In this document: one piece after another, positions 35,179-46,417 of the stretch
Layout: the number at the start of each line of letters is the position of its first letter
Numbering within the stretch: position 1 is the stretch's first letter
Source of the DNA: Fomitopsis serialis
Lineage: Eukaryota; Basidiomycota; Agaricomycetes; Polyporales; Fomitopsidaceae
Length of the DNA stretch: 64,000 bases
Reading direction: 5' to 3'
Assembly: GCF_022376445.1 (NCBI RefSeq)
Contig: NW_025955015.1
Span: forward strand, 1 to 64,000
Position numbers and translations under genes: made by a program
The notes under the pieces: generated by a model
Seen by the model: the letters and a program-made list of their open reading frames with translations, nothing else
What the model was told of the DNA's origin: nothing
Database searches by the model: none

Positions 35179-38100
35179 TTATATTGATAAGAGATGCGAC
35201 ATACGTGCCTTACTCAGAGGTAGAACATGCACCTTGTCGCCGTACTGGGATGTCTGCGGTTCTTTATACGGCGTCTGCGCAAACGGGCCAACAACATCCT
35301 GCGGTGACACTATCTCGGGCCTGAGGTATTGCTTGACGAAAAGACAACCGGAGATAGCGAAGTCGAATTTACGGTAAGGATCGGTATTGATGTCCTCGGG
35401 CCGAAGACACTTCAGGCGTTTGATGATCAGAGATACAGGGCATGTGTGGTCGTTGGTCCCGGGACTTGGGCGCCGATGCATGAGTATGTACAGTATTTGC
35501 GCGGCACAGAGGCTTGAACCATCGTGTTGTCGAGGACAGGTACACCACTCGTCGGTCGTTGAACACCGAATAATGATGTTAGCGTCCTTGACACTATGCT
35601 CTTTAGGACGGTACACGAAGCCTTGCATCCTCATCAACGCGCATTCTGTGAACTCTGCTCCGAAGATCTATTAGCATTCTTGATCGTTGATGGACATAGC
35701 CTTGCTTACCAGTATCTCCGGTGCGTTTCAGAATCAACTCCCGTATAGCACTGCTGAGTTTGGGCTTCGAGGTGGTCTCCTTGACCTGAAGTCTTGCGGA
35801 TTCACCTACACCAAGGATGTCACTAATTCTTGTGCCTCGAATATCGTCGCGGAACGCCTTGTCGAAGGCAGGCTCTAATTCTGCGACATCCTCCGGCATC
35901 TGTCCACTGTTGAGAAGCGGGCGAACGTTTGCTGCGCGACTTGCATGGTGCATCATCGTCAACTCCAGCTCTCCTAAACTCGCAGAATCAGACTCGGGCT
36001 TGCGCGCAGCAGACGGTTCATCAATTACCTGATTTCGCATTCGTGGGTATCTCCTGCAGCATGTGGTTGAATCTCTCTAATGCCCATCCTCTCCACGCGA
36101 AGGACGGCCCAAATCCGCGCATGAACTCGCCATAATGCGCAGCCAAATGATTAGTTGGCATGAGTGGAACTTCTGGGTATAGTATGAGAAAACCGCGTAA
36201 GTATTCCATATAATGTTCCTCGTATGCTTTGATAATGGCCGGCGAAGTTGAGCGTTGGTTTGCTAGCTGAACAGCAGAAACAAGATGCATGAAATTCTGT
36301 AGCATCAACGTGCGGCGACTATCTTGGGAAACTCCCCAGAGACGAACGAGGGTGATGACAAGGTGAATTGTGCCCAAAGCTCGCCATTGGTCTGCTTTCA
36401 GTGTCCCGGTCTTCGAGCCTATCTTCGCTGGCGCGGGTGATATGGTCAAAGGGAGTACTGTACGAGATTGATCGTCCCAGATTTCCTCCAAAATCTCTCG
36501 GCCCAAGACAACAGAATCGCGTACGTCGGAGTCCAAAGGTTCCTCAGCACCTCCATGGGTATCACGCTGTGAACGGTCTTTGAGCATCAAGGAGAAATCA
36601 GCTAGTATCGACGTCGACGTACCCATTGTTCAAGTGATCGCCATAGAACCTTTCGCGTCATTGCCTTCCCGCCGTCCGTGAAGACCGGAAGCCCGCGCAT
36701 GTGACACATTTTTTGCAACACAGGACGTGTGATATTTGAAACCTTCTGCCCTCTCCGCAGCCTGTTCTCTCCTGAGTCTAGCTTGTCTTCTGCCACAGAG
36801 TCGAGGTCTGCCTGGTTTGGCTGGTTGCCAGGTTGACCACCCTGATGGTTCCCGAAGTCCATGGCATCAAAGTTGAAGAATGACATCTCTCCGATGAGTC
36901 CGGGGTCAACTTCAGGAGGATCGACGTCCATCGGTACGACGTCTTGGTCATCGTCTTGTACCTCTTCCTCTACAGCATGCGCGCCCTGAGTCGTATCATG
37001 AGCTCCTTCGGTCTGTGCGCTGCGACGAATATGGGCCGTCGCCGCCACGTCCGCCGAGAATATAGGAGCGCCTTGATCATCTTTCGGAAGACGCTCACGC
37101 TGTCGAAATTTCAACGGTAATTTAGCATCGAGGGGCGCCGACGACAACTTGAATGCGGTACGGATCACTTACCCAATGCACCAGGTTTCCCGCCAATATC
37201 CGCTTGCTACCAGACCGTCGCAAGTCAAGGCTTTCGCACATGTGCCAGAGGACAGGATACGTCTCAGCCCTGATCTGGTCCTCAGTACCGGTGCGTAGCA
37301 TTTCGAACTTTGCTCGCCAATCGTCGGGCTTGCTTTTCACGGCGCAGACTGGAGGCGATTTCCGAGACCAAACACGTCCGTCTCCTGATGACGACTTTGT
37401 GCTCATGCCCCAGGTGACCCAGATATGATGCCTCAAGTTCCGTAAGTTATGTGCATGCATCGATTCGAGTACCGTGAACTGATTAGGCTTCCAGTACGGA
37501 AGTCGTAGGAATTCAGTCCAGCGAACGCCACCATTCTTGATGAAGCGCTTCCTCGCGTCCTCGTCCGGAAGACCGCGCCATGTTTCCGCCTTCGCGCGAT
37601 GGCTCTCTAGAGTCCTGTACGTCCAGGTCTCTTTCTGTAGATTCTCGATGTCGTCCTGTGTGATCTCGCATACAGAACAAAGGTGCGTCGAGTTTGCCGA
37701 AGGGAAGCCTGAAATCTGTCTTGCAGCGAGGAGATCGCAAATCATAGGCAACAGTGCCCCGAGGGAGAATCTCCCTCTCGGATGAAGTGCTGTCCGCGAG
37801 AAGTACACGCCTGGCGACCAGAACTCGAGCATGTCATTGACAACCAGCTTTGCGAAATGATTGATCTGCTCTAGAGCTGGCTTTCCGGCGATAGCACCCG
37901 CCAGAAACATATTGTCTTGCTGTAGACGCAAGTCGGGCGGCAGGCTGAGCAGGATAACGTAGAGTCCATTGGTAGTGATTCCAGCCCTGCCTGGCTTCGC
38001 ATGATGCGGGTCGAAACCGTCAAAGCCGAAGCCCCAGAAGAAACGTAGTTCCTCCTCCGGAGCATCGACAAATCGTGTTTGATCAGGCCCCAGGAACTGT

Positions 38101-39704
38101 TGGATGTTGTCGCTTTCCAGTATGTCGTGGACGACCCTATCAGGCTCGCGGGATACGTTCTTCGCTGATTTCGCTGACCTGTCGAGCGCCGACTCGATAT
38201 CGGGGCGGGACAAAAGACGGGCATGCCACGCCTTGAAGTCCTGGTGAAGATACTTTCGAACAGCGAAGACATGATCGTTCCCCGCTATCGACCGTGTCTC
38301 AAACAGAGGTGTGTCGCATGGCGCTGAATCGGGGAAGGCCTTGAACGTGCAGTGTCCTGTTTTGACATCCTCCTCTTTGTATAGGCAATAACACGTAGAG
38401 CAGCATAGAAAAGGTGTGACTGCCGGGTCAAGATCGAAGCGTCGCAGTAGGGTGCGTACGTCGCGCGGGATGCTGGCCAAGCGGACAAACGGATCTGGCT
38501 GCTTGACCAACAATTTTCCGACAATAAATCGGAGGCATGCTAGAACGTAGTCACACTTCTTGCGAGACAATCGACCAAGAAGGGCGAGGGTCAATACAAG
38601 GTGATATGCGCCAGCCAGTGCGGGCTCAAGATGAAGGAATGGTCTCCGAAAGAATCGATCTAGAGGATCGCAACAACTTCAAGAGTTAGATGAGTAGAAC
38701 ATTATATGTGAGTACTTACCACAATTGATCAGCGTCCTTGTAACCCCTGCGTAGAGGATTGACCCATCTTCATTCCGTTGAGATCCATCTAGTCGTTGGG
38801 CATCCCACTCTCGCCCCTTAACGTCAGATACTCGTGACACCTCATTGGCAATGACAATCCGTATCCGTGAGCGGATGTCCGTGACGGCCGGAAGATCGGT
38901 GAAGGCGCAGCTGTCGACCATGCGAAGGAACGTATACATAGATCGTTCGTGGGCTAAAATCGGTTGATTGGGTGACGATGCTGGCTGCAGCTGAAGAAGG
39001 CCCGTGTTCGGCTGGTCCTCAATGTTATCTGGGAATTCGTATGGGGGAGAGTCTGCTGTAGGCGGAACCGAGAACACAAGCGGTGACTGGGGCGAGAAGC
39101 TGAGGATCTTCTGGTTGACGATGCTGAGGATTGACTCGAGCTCTGCCAAGCAGCGATCTACGCCTGAGGAGTGGACGCTGTCCTCGTCGAGCTGTGTATC
39201 TCGAGAAGTTTCCGGCGAAGTAGCGAGGACGGGGGGATGAATCAGGGGAGAGGGCAATCTGTGCTCATGAGCAAGGCGCAGCTCGGATTGGGCGGTACCC
39301 TCGGATGGCGAAATCCTGAACCCAGAAGCTGGCCATGCGCTGCCGTGGTCTGCCGCGGAAGGAACATCGTGGACAGGACGGGGAATGTTAGGGGCACTGG
39401 CGCCATGGCTCGAAGCCTTAAGCTCGTTGGCGTCCTCATTGAGGGGCCCGTTGTCACTTCGAGTGAATGCGAAGAGGCTGCTTTCCATTCCCGAGGCAAG
39501 GGAGATGCGTGTACGTAGCGATGTGATCCGTTCGTCCCCCTTCCAGTGTAAATGCCACGTCGTCTTCCCAACCCAATGTCCATTGATTGTAGTGTTAGTG
39601 CGAGGGTCGAAGTCCCGTAGTTCCCGACACCTGCGAGCACGACACTGGCAGAGAAATCGGACGCGGCCGTCGACAACGGCAGAAATCCTCGGTTGACCAT
39701 CCAT
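35179..39704 (-). CDS. Tnp2-family transposase (CACTA)
   Basis: Read on the minus strand as one gene of about six exons (39704-38720, 38660-37170, then further exons to 35179). An N-terminal low-complexity region carries a CQCRARRCRELRDF zinc-like motif. The Tnp2 core follows: a Cys cluster (CCSTCYCLY..GHC), FGFDGFDPHHA with a catalytic-type Asp, LPPDLRLQQDNMFLAGAIAG, LGALLPMICDLLAARQISGF and CSVCE. Downstream, an acidic linker (DDDQDVVPMDVDPPE) leads to a SAP-like helix pair (ITRPVLQKMCHMRGLPVF), then the TIHLVITLVRLWG..NFMHLVSAVQLA helical domain ending ALERFNHMLQEIPTNAK. The C-terminal exon (about 35637-35179) has the KVHVLPL ending usual in basidiomycete relatives. I saw no clear internal stop in the long exons, so the element may still be coding-competent. 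Confidence 0.85.
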
Positions 39705-40039
39705 GTCCTAAAATGACTGTCAATATAAGCTCGCAACAGTATGCGAAGATCACTATTCTCGCAAACTTACAAGACTCTCTGGAGACAACAGCCTGTACCT
39801 GACGCGAAGACAAGACAGAAGATGTCGTAGTAGACGAGTTCGGAAGTCAAGAATGAGTGATCATGAGCACGACGCATGCCTATTCCGCGAAACGTGTGAT
39901 TCATGCGCTGTCCTTGAGCTTGAGCGCTAGCCCATGTGCTTGGTTATTGGGTCCGTCATCACCGAATTGTGTACAGGACGTCTCTAACATTGTACGTCGC
40001 GCCATCATTCTGTCTACTCACAGTTGACCCGCCTACATA

Positions 40040-41600
40040 CCCGGCGACTCTCGCCCACTCGCTGGTCCGCATTCTCGCCCGCCGGTCCGTGCACCTCCCT
40101 GTCTGCAATAGCTGTCGTCCTGACCGTGATACCGAGGCTCGTTGACGGCGTTGCGGAAGGAAAGAGTCGATTCCGACATGTTTTCACAGTCATAATACTA
40201 GGACGCGATGAGAACAGGTTCACAGATGCCAGAGACAAGTCGGGTGCTCACGTATATCAATGTTGCGACGATAGCTTCGTTGTTCATGCCCGACAGGTTC
40301 GCTCAACAGGTTGCCAATCAGCGGAAAGAGATCTCAGGCAACCTTCTACGTACCACTTTCCGCCATCGTACTCAGGCTTGTCCGGGGTCAGGACAATATT
40401 TGCCAGCTTGACGATAATCTGCAATGTTTGACCCTGCAGATTTATGCTTTTGTTCATTTGGTCCAAGCCGCCATCGTACGCCAGCTTGCTATCCGGCCAT
40501 GTCTTGGGTTGCTTGTATAAGTGGACGGACTTGAGTTGCCGGTAGTAGTCAACCCACGGATCATCAGGATTTCTCGCTAGCTCGAGGCGGCGAACTTCGG
40601 TGTCCATAGCCTCCTGTTCCTCTTCTTGAAGGCCCAGCTCTTCCTACCAACCATCAAGATGAGCATAAGCCGGTCCCCGCCAACTAAAAGGTTCTTACAA
40701 CATCCCATATACAAGTCGGAAACCTGCGCTCCTTCTGCGCTCCTTTAGATCCATTCGCGTCGGCAGCTGTGTCTCGCGTGCAAGGTCGGACAACACCCAC
40801 TCGAACATGGGTACCGCACGCTCGAGTACTCTGGGTATAACCCTCTCGAGGGCTACATGATTCTCTGGTTGGACGTTGTTGATATAAGACGACATCAGCT
40901 TGACGGCACCGTCGTCAGCGACGTAGAAGTCCGACGGCAGCCATTGGAAACGCTCGGACGCGAAGACAGGGTCGATGTCGTCGTCTATACGAGGCTCGAA
41001 CAGTTCACCGGAACGAGGCTGTACGTCCGTATATGAGAGGATACAACGACGGGTGGACGAGATCCAAGACTTTGCCGTCTGATCCCGGGTGCCAGTCCTT
41101 CTCGGCGTCGGGGATCGACTCTAGGGGGGCGACCGCAGACAGCAGTTCCGACTTCAATTCGGCAGGTATGAGCTGGTCAGACTTCCATGTCCGCTCGTAC
41201 GGGCCGGGCTGAAGCGTACAATGGGCATCAAGTGGAACATCCATGTACGGGCACGAACCTCGATGCCTGTGCTTGGGTCACGGAGAGTAGCGTATGCGTC
41301 AAGCTCAGCCAGAACATACTTTATCTTCGAGGCCATCAGCATGACGGGGCAGACATTCCATAACGTTCTGCATACCATGTTATCCGTGAGCTGCAGACTT
41401 TGATGCACGTCTTGCTGTTGGTCGCGGATCTCTTGCGCCCAACTGTTCCGTATCTTCTCGTCGCGATACTTGACATGCCAGTCGACCTTTTCACGGATAG
41501 CCGCGCTCAGCGCACACATACGGAGCTCGACGAGGATGCGAGGCGTATCCTTGTAGTCGGGATCATCGTCGTCCTCACCGAATTGTTTGCTCGCCCGTTC
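40040..41600 (-). pseudogene. DUF4246-domain protein, 3'-truncated
   Basis: DUF4246 proteins are large fungal proteins of unknown function. Recognised blocks, N to C: IREKVDWHVKYRDEKIRNSW, SAVAPLESIPDAEKDWHPGS, KVLDLVHPSLYPLIYGRT, KLMSSYINNVQPENH, then, after introns, GQTLQIIVKLANIVLTPDKP, the NNEAIVATLIYYYDCENMSE segment and RNAVNEPRYHGQDDSY. After QDDSY (about 40110) the expected remainder is missing and the sequence becomes unrelated, close to the transposon. Single-base shifts occur near 41015 and 40741. The N-terminus is also unresolved because it runs into the tandem repeat at 41590-41810. Most likely a real gene interrupted at its 3' end. Confidence 0.75.
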
Positions 41601-41812
41601 TGTTGGTCACCCGTTCTGTTGCTCGCCCGTTCCTTCGTTTGCTCGCCCGTTCCTTCGTTTGCTCGCCCGTTCGTTCATTTCCTCGCCCGTTCGCTCGTTT
41701 GCCCGTCCGTTGGCTTGTTTGCTCGTCCGTTCGTTCATCTGCTCGCCTGTTCGTTTGTTTGCTTGCCCGTTCAGTTGTTTGCTCACCCGTTCATTTGTAT
41801 GCCTGTTTGCCT
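41588..41812. repeat. Tandem minisatellite, about 20-bp unit
   Basis: About 11 degenerate copies of a unit resembling CGTTTGCTCGCCCGTTCCTT. Translated on the minus strand it gives an Asn/Glu/Arg/Thr-rich repeat (NERTGEQ..., NGRANE...), on the plus strand an Arg/Ser/Phe-rich one; neither looks like a natural protein. It sits directly upstream of the DUF4246 exons. Confidence 0.85.
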
Positions 41813-41971
41813 CGACCATGAGTACGGAATATGGATGCCTTGTCCAGGGCACGAGCGTCGTGCAGATCCCAATCCATGATAATAGGCAACCTGTCGAGCT
41901 CGAAGATGAACATGGGGAACTGCGAGCAGGCGAATTAGCAGTTGTTCCTGGGATGCGGAGACCATTGCTTA

Positions 41972-42325
41972 CCAGCCACAACCAGATCGTGATGATCTTC
42001 CTCGGCGCAAACCTATGCTCTTCCACCTCCAACAGACCCCAGACGCTGTCCTCGCCCAACTGCCGCCAGCACTTCGCCTCGCGATCGATCAGGACCTTCG
42101 AGCACATCTCAGGCACAAAGAAAAAGTGCACTGCTTGCACGGTGACGCCGACGATGAACTAGATCCAAAAGTTTCAATGCCAGTCGAGTTGCGTCTCGAT
42201 GATGCCGCCAAAGATCGGACCGAGCATGGAGCCGCCGATAGACGAGAAGACGATGAATGCGACCGCGAACGCTGCTCCTCGGGCGTCCACATGTCGGTGT
42301 CAGACATGCAGCTTGCAATACTGTC
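41972..42325 (-). pseudogene. MFS transporter fragment
   Basis: A central piece of a major facilitator superfamily drug/polyamine-type transporter: DMWTPEE (the loop 4-5 motif), a glycine-rich helix reading SSIGGSMLGPIFGGI, DWHWNFWI, then VQAVHFFFVPE and the KVLIDREAKCWR loop. The helices before DMWTPEE and after the loop are absent. The reading frame needs one shift after PEE and contains a TAG inside the FWIxF segment near 42157. It begins right after an intron acceptor and directly follows the Sec31 fragment, on the same strand. Confidence 0.75.
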
Positions 42326-42351
42326 AGTAAATGCAGGACAACAAACATGCA

Positions 42352-43240
42352 TAGACGTACGTTGTCCGGATGCCATGCGAACGTCACTCATACCACGCCT
42401 ACCGCCTACAGCCATCCCGCCGCCAAATCCTTGCATACCGCCTTCCCTTGTACGAGCGCCACCGCCATATGTGATGGCTGCAACTTCTCGCTTGCCTCGC
42501 CCAGACGACGGTGTAACCGGCACTGCTGGATGCGGCGAGAGCATCTGGACGTGGTGATTCCATGCTAGGGCTGTTGTCGTGTTGCGGATACCAGGCAAGT
42601 ACAGGTTACTTGGGTCTCTGAGACCCCATGTATCTAACGACGTTATACATCCATACATCTGCACAATAGACAGGTGCACGCACCTCTCCGTTCACCGCGC
42701 CTGATGAGAGGAGCGACTCGTCTGAATGATAGTCAAGTTCCTTGACAGGGCTCGTATATATCGAGTTGTGTAGGATTAGCAACTCTGCCGGACTGCCGGA
42801 TGTATCACAACTGAATGAACGCGTCGCAGTGGTTGCTGTTACTCACTTAGCATTTGCGATGATCTTTGCAGAGCCCCAAATGTCCAGTTCGCCGTTCTCC
42901 ACGCCCGCAACGAGCACGCCCCGCGGTCGACTTGCGTCCGTGTAGCCCCATGCTAAATGGTTGAATCTATACGCCTTTGATGCGTCAATAGCAAGTCATG
43001 GCAAAGGTTCCGATACACGTACCGTGCTGCTGACCGACCGCCTTCGGTCCCGCCTGGCCCTCCTGACCACGGTCATTCTGTGTTTTGTCCAAGAAGTCCA
43101 GAGTCCACATTTCCAGCTGGCCATTACAGCTGAAGGACTCGTCGAGTACGTCTTCGACCGTTCCCGTCGCCAGTGAGGGTAGTGCGTAGTGCAGGGTGGT
43201 GCCAGTGGTCGAAAGCAACCGGAGCCTGCGTCACGGTCGT
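42352..43240 (-). pseudogene. Sec31 N-terminal WD40 fragment (COPII coat)
   Basis: Sec31 forms the outer cage of COPII vesicles. Blocks matching the first three WD40 repeats appear in order: SLATGTVEDVLDESFSCNGQ, FNHLAWGYTDASRPRGVLVA, GVENGELDIWGSAKI, SGAVNGE, RNTTTALAWNHHVQ, GKREVAAITYGGG and GRRGMSDV..AWHPDN. After AWHPDN the gene stops being Sec31: the next exon-like sequence is from an MFS transporter. About 1000 further residues of Sec31 are missing. The start is also lost. Because Sec31 is essential, a complete copy must exist elsewhere, so this is a captured or duplicated fragment. Confidence 0.75.
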
Positions 43241-43412
43241 GCCAGTTGCCTGCAACGGAGTTTCCCGACCCCAGCGCTGAGAACTTCTCGACGGCTCATG
43301 ATGATGCTCAGTCTCTATCCACAGGCTGGACAAGGCTGGACACAACTACCACGACAATCGGCTCACTACTGGCATGTCATTACCATTCCTCGCTCCCGCC
43401 TCTGCCCCGAGT

Positions 43413-43880
43413 AGCTTTGCATGCCGAGCCTGAAGCAGAGGAAATCCCCCGCTCTCGCACGACTCGCCGCCGAGCGGTCCATCGCCACGCCGCAGGCTCC
43501 GCGAGATGGAGGACCACGGCGTGCCGCAGGTGACGGCGCTGTACGGGAGGTACGTGGACCGCTTCGCGATGGTGCACGTCATGAACGAGGACGAGATCCG
43601 CCATCTGCTTCTCAGTGGGCGCGGCCACTGGGGCCGTAAGGCCTACCACGCCCGACAGCTGGAAGACTCCCCGGGAGGAGCAGTTCGTGTGGTCGTATGT
43701 TGTCGAGGTGCGTGTGGGTTCACCGATGTCCGCCTGCACGCTGATGTTGAGGGTACTGACCTCTCTGTGGCTAGCAGAGAACTTGCTACTGTAGCTCATC
43801 ATGGATCCGGTACACACGACTTCGATTCGGGACGACTAATGTGTAGATACAACAGATCGCTGAGGCAGGGACGACAGGGG
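43413..43880 (+). pseudogene. Unidentified gene fragment
   Basis: A plus-strand stretch with protein-like character: the phrase GVPQVTALYGRYVDRFAMVH followed by VMNEDEIRHLLLSGRGHWG and, in a shifted frame, PREEQFVWSYVVE just before a GTGCGT donor at about 43709. An Arg-rich lead-in precedes it in yet another frame. I do not recognise the family. The frame changes suggest either base losses or decay. Confidence 0.35.
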
Positions 43881-44074
43881 GCTGGGCATGGTTCGAGATG
43901 ATATACAGAAGAGGGTACGAAGCTCAAGCGCATTCTCATAAATGCGCGCGCACCTTGTGTGAGATTATACAAAGGCGGTTAGATTGATGCGCTAAGTGCG
44001 AAGGTTGCGGTTAATAAGTACAGTTGCCCTCCTGTTCACGGACTTCGCGGACGTACCACTTGTGCGGGCAAAGA

Positions 44075-44866
44075 CTAGGCGACTGACGTTGAGGCCTCCA
44101 AGGCAGTAGTGAATGCCCTTTCTTCGAGTTGCTGCAGTCGAACTCGAAGAATCTCGGCCTCGTCAAAAGCAGTCCTCAGCTCGGGGTGGCAGCCTGATTG
44201 GATCCTCGCCATACGAATGCACGCCACCGTTGCCCAAAATTCTTGGAATCGTTTGAAGCTGACGGCGAACAACCTGTGGTCCTCCCTCCACCGTATGGAC
44301 AAGGCCATCTGATGCCATGGTTAGGGGTGTATTGGTCAGTACAGTGGCAAAACGTACCTCCGAAAACTCGAATGACACGCCTGCTGTGAGTATCAACGTA
44401 TGATACTCGTCCTCCGCCTCTGGACCCGTGTCTTTGGACTTCACCATCAAGACGACTGACGGGAATCGTTACTACAGGGGAATGGCGCGAACGTGCAGGG
44501 CCACTCACAGTAATTGCTAGGAAGACGGGCGAACACAACGCTCGCTGTCCTCGCAATGTCGCATGGTTCGTTGTCGCCAGACCCACGAGTTACCAAAGCG
44601 ACATCAAATGTCGTGCTCCGTATGTATAACGTCACCAAGAATCGCCTGTCAACAACAACAAAAAGTTGACATCCCGGTGATCAGACTCTACAGGCCATGA
44701 TAACGTACCTTTGCTCTGGAGACCATCCGCATGGTTCGACTGTCAGCCACCTAGTCCATGGGGCCTGCGTGACATCGAGAGTGCTCTGTTGCGTTGCCTC
44801 GCCAGGGCTGAGCGGTGTGAGTTGCATGAGCGTCCGAGGGGAGGGATGAACGCATACCAGATCCAT
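44075..44866 (-). CDS. Small protein of unknown function
   Basis: Four exons splice cleanly on the minus strand into about 190 residues: introns start at about 44707 (GTACGT), 44511 (GTGAGT) and 44357 (GTACGT). I recognise no domain. The N-terminal part has a beta-rich look (RRFLVTLYIRSTTFDVALVT, HTLILTAGVSFEFSE) and the C-terminal part is helical (FDEAEILRVRLQQLEERAFT), possibly a short coiled coil. The first ATG (44866) lies only about 7 bp from a strong TATA element at 44873-44882, so the real start may be the second Met, ATG 44827. It is the only apparently complete gene among the fragments of this region. Confidence 0.55.
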
Positions 44867-44872
44867 GGGTAT

Positions 44873-44882
44873 TATTTATATA
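44873..44882 (-). promoter_or_regulatory. TATA box of the small unknown gene
   Basis: TATATAAATA on the minus strand. With the usual spacing, transcription would begin near 44850, inside the first ATG-bounded codons, which argues for translation from the downstream Met at 44827. Confidence 0.5.
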
Positions 44883-45379
44883 GATCAGTCCGCTCAATGT
44901 TTCCTCCAAATGCGGCGTTCAATGGTAGCAATTCTCATTGTGGGCCAAATCTAGCATACGTTGTCGAGGATATGATCCCGAGGCCGGAGAAAGGCGAGGA
45001 GGACGACAAACATGCATATGGTAGATAGTAAGTGCCGTGCAACGAGTCGGCCGTCCAATCTCGATGCACTCTGAGATGCGGTGCGAGGCGCAGCGGCGGA
45101 CAATGTTAGTTTACTGCGATTCGAACTACATACTTAGAATCAAACATGTTATCTACCTACGACTATCGGGTCAGCACATCGTGTATACTTCACCCTCGGC
45201 GAGACCGTGTCGGTCATCTTGGGAAGCCGGTCTTGCGGGGGTAATAACAGGCAACGTCGCGCAAGTCAGCCTGGATGTGGCGGAAGGTAAGAGTGAAATC
45301 GTGGTGGCCCTCGTCGCTGCTGAAGGCGGTCAGAACTTGACATGATCCGAACTGCACCAGGAAACTCACTTGATCACGT

Positions 45380-46290
45380 CATATGGCGAGAACTTCATGT
45401 AGTTATGCGCCTCAAAGCTGTCGATTTTCGGGCACATCTTGTTGCCCGAAAGCGCCCAGTTGTTGCGGAACTCGTTTGCGCGGACGCTAGCTGGGTCATC
45501 GAGGATGTAGTACGGCTCCATGAGGCACTGCAAGAGAAGTCGTCAATGGCTGATAGTAGATATGTTGTGAGGGCAACGTACGTGCCCGGCGACCGAACTC
45601 AATGGCCTCGCTGAACCATTGACGGAGGCCCTCGTCGCTGCGCGAGTCTTCGTACAACGTGCGCACCGCCGTGGCGACCATGTCGAGGCTCGCACCGTTG
45701 GCAAAGCGCTCCAATATTATAGCGTGCGCAGCCATGGTTGGCCACGACGCCGCCGTAGCCAACGTACTCCGCGCCGGTGTCGAGCAGCCAGCGCATCGCC
45801 TCCTGGTAGTCCTGGTGGTTCCGGCACTCGATCACAACCTTCTTGAAGCAGACCCGGTAGATGAGCTGATCGCGGCGCTCTGGCGGGAAGTGTTCATCGC
45901 TGAAAACTTCCGGGCGCGGTCCTTGTTCTCATCGCCTTGTTCTTGTGCTCCTGAGAAAGCGGCCGACTCTGACGTTAATCTGCAAATATGCGTGTGAGAA
46001 GGCACTCAGTATTGTCAGCAGATCGTGCGCTAACCTTCGTGGCCGACAACATATTCTGGAGACGGCTTTCCTTAACCTCAGGGTCGGCCCATCGTCGTCA
46101 ACGACATTCTGCTGAATCTCCTCACCTTGAGCCTGTGCTTCGAAATACGCTCCTTGGCCGCAGTCGCCCTCTGGGCGGCGATGTCGGTGGCTTCGTCCCC
46201 GCGGCATTGCCCGCTCTGGATGGTGGTACCTCGACTGACGGTCCTGCACGACGCGGTGGCCGGTGTCTGAGATTTGCACGTCAGGCACCT
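45380..46290 (-). pseudogene. HAM1-like (DUF5923-type) N-terminal fragment
   Basis: Recognised blocks: EHFPPERRDQLIYR, KKVVIECRNHQDYQEAMRWL, LERFANGASLDMVATAVRTL, YEDSRSDEGLRQWF and CLMEPYYILDDPASVRANE, which follow the helical N-terminal domain of fungal HAM1-like proteins. From memory, full-length members are several times longer with a lipid-binding-like C-terminus; that part is absent here. The frame shifts more than once in the 5' section (45930-46290). The family assignment rests on a few blocks only. Confidence 0.5.
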
Positions 46291-46380
46291 GGAAGATTGA
46301 GATCTTCGAGTGCCTTTGGCCGGCCGTTTGACCTTTCGCGCCTTGTTGAGGCTATGATAGGCCAGCGCGTGTGTACAGGT

Positions 46381-46417
46381 GAGGAGGAGGAGGAGGAGGA
46401 GGAGGAGGAGGAGGAGA
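46381..46417 (+). repeat. (GAG)n microsatellite
   Basis: Twelve uninterrupted GAG triplets, a candidate polymorphic marker. It lies near the 5' end of the HAM1-like fragment and is not inside a supported gene. Confidence 0.95.

Larger units (their letters stand above)
34318..39900 (-). mobile_element. CACTA-like (EnSpm) DNA transposon with Tnp2 transposase
   Basis: Called from two independent signs. First, the minus-strand gene inside it encodes a Tnp2 transposase, the diagnostic protein of CACTA elements. Second, its downstream flank (34340-34830) holds a dense field of short repeats in both orientations, like the subterminal repeats that CACTA transposases bind. The left end may be at CACCGGGGGC (about 34318), but I could not find a matching inverted copy, and no CACTA/TAGTG pair is certain. 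On the right, the DUF4246 gene breaks off at about 40110, consistent with insertion into it. Boundaries are therefore approximate, and the right end could lie further out if the gene fragments at 40-46 kb are inside the element. Confidence 0.65.

Noticed and set aside
46381..46417. GAG repeat as a Glu-tract of a protein
   Set aside because: No supported gene reads through it; it is treated as a plain microsatellite.
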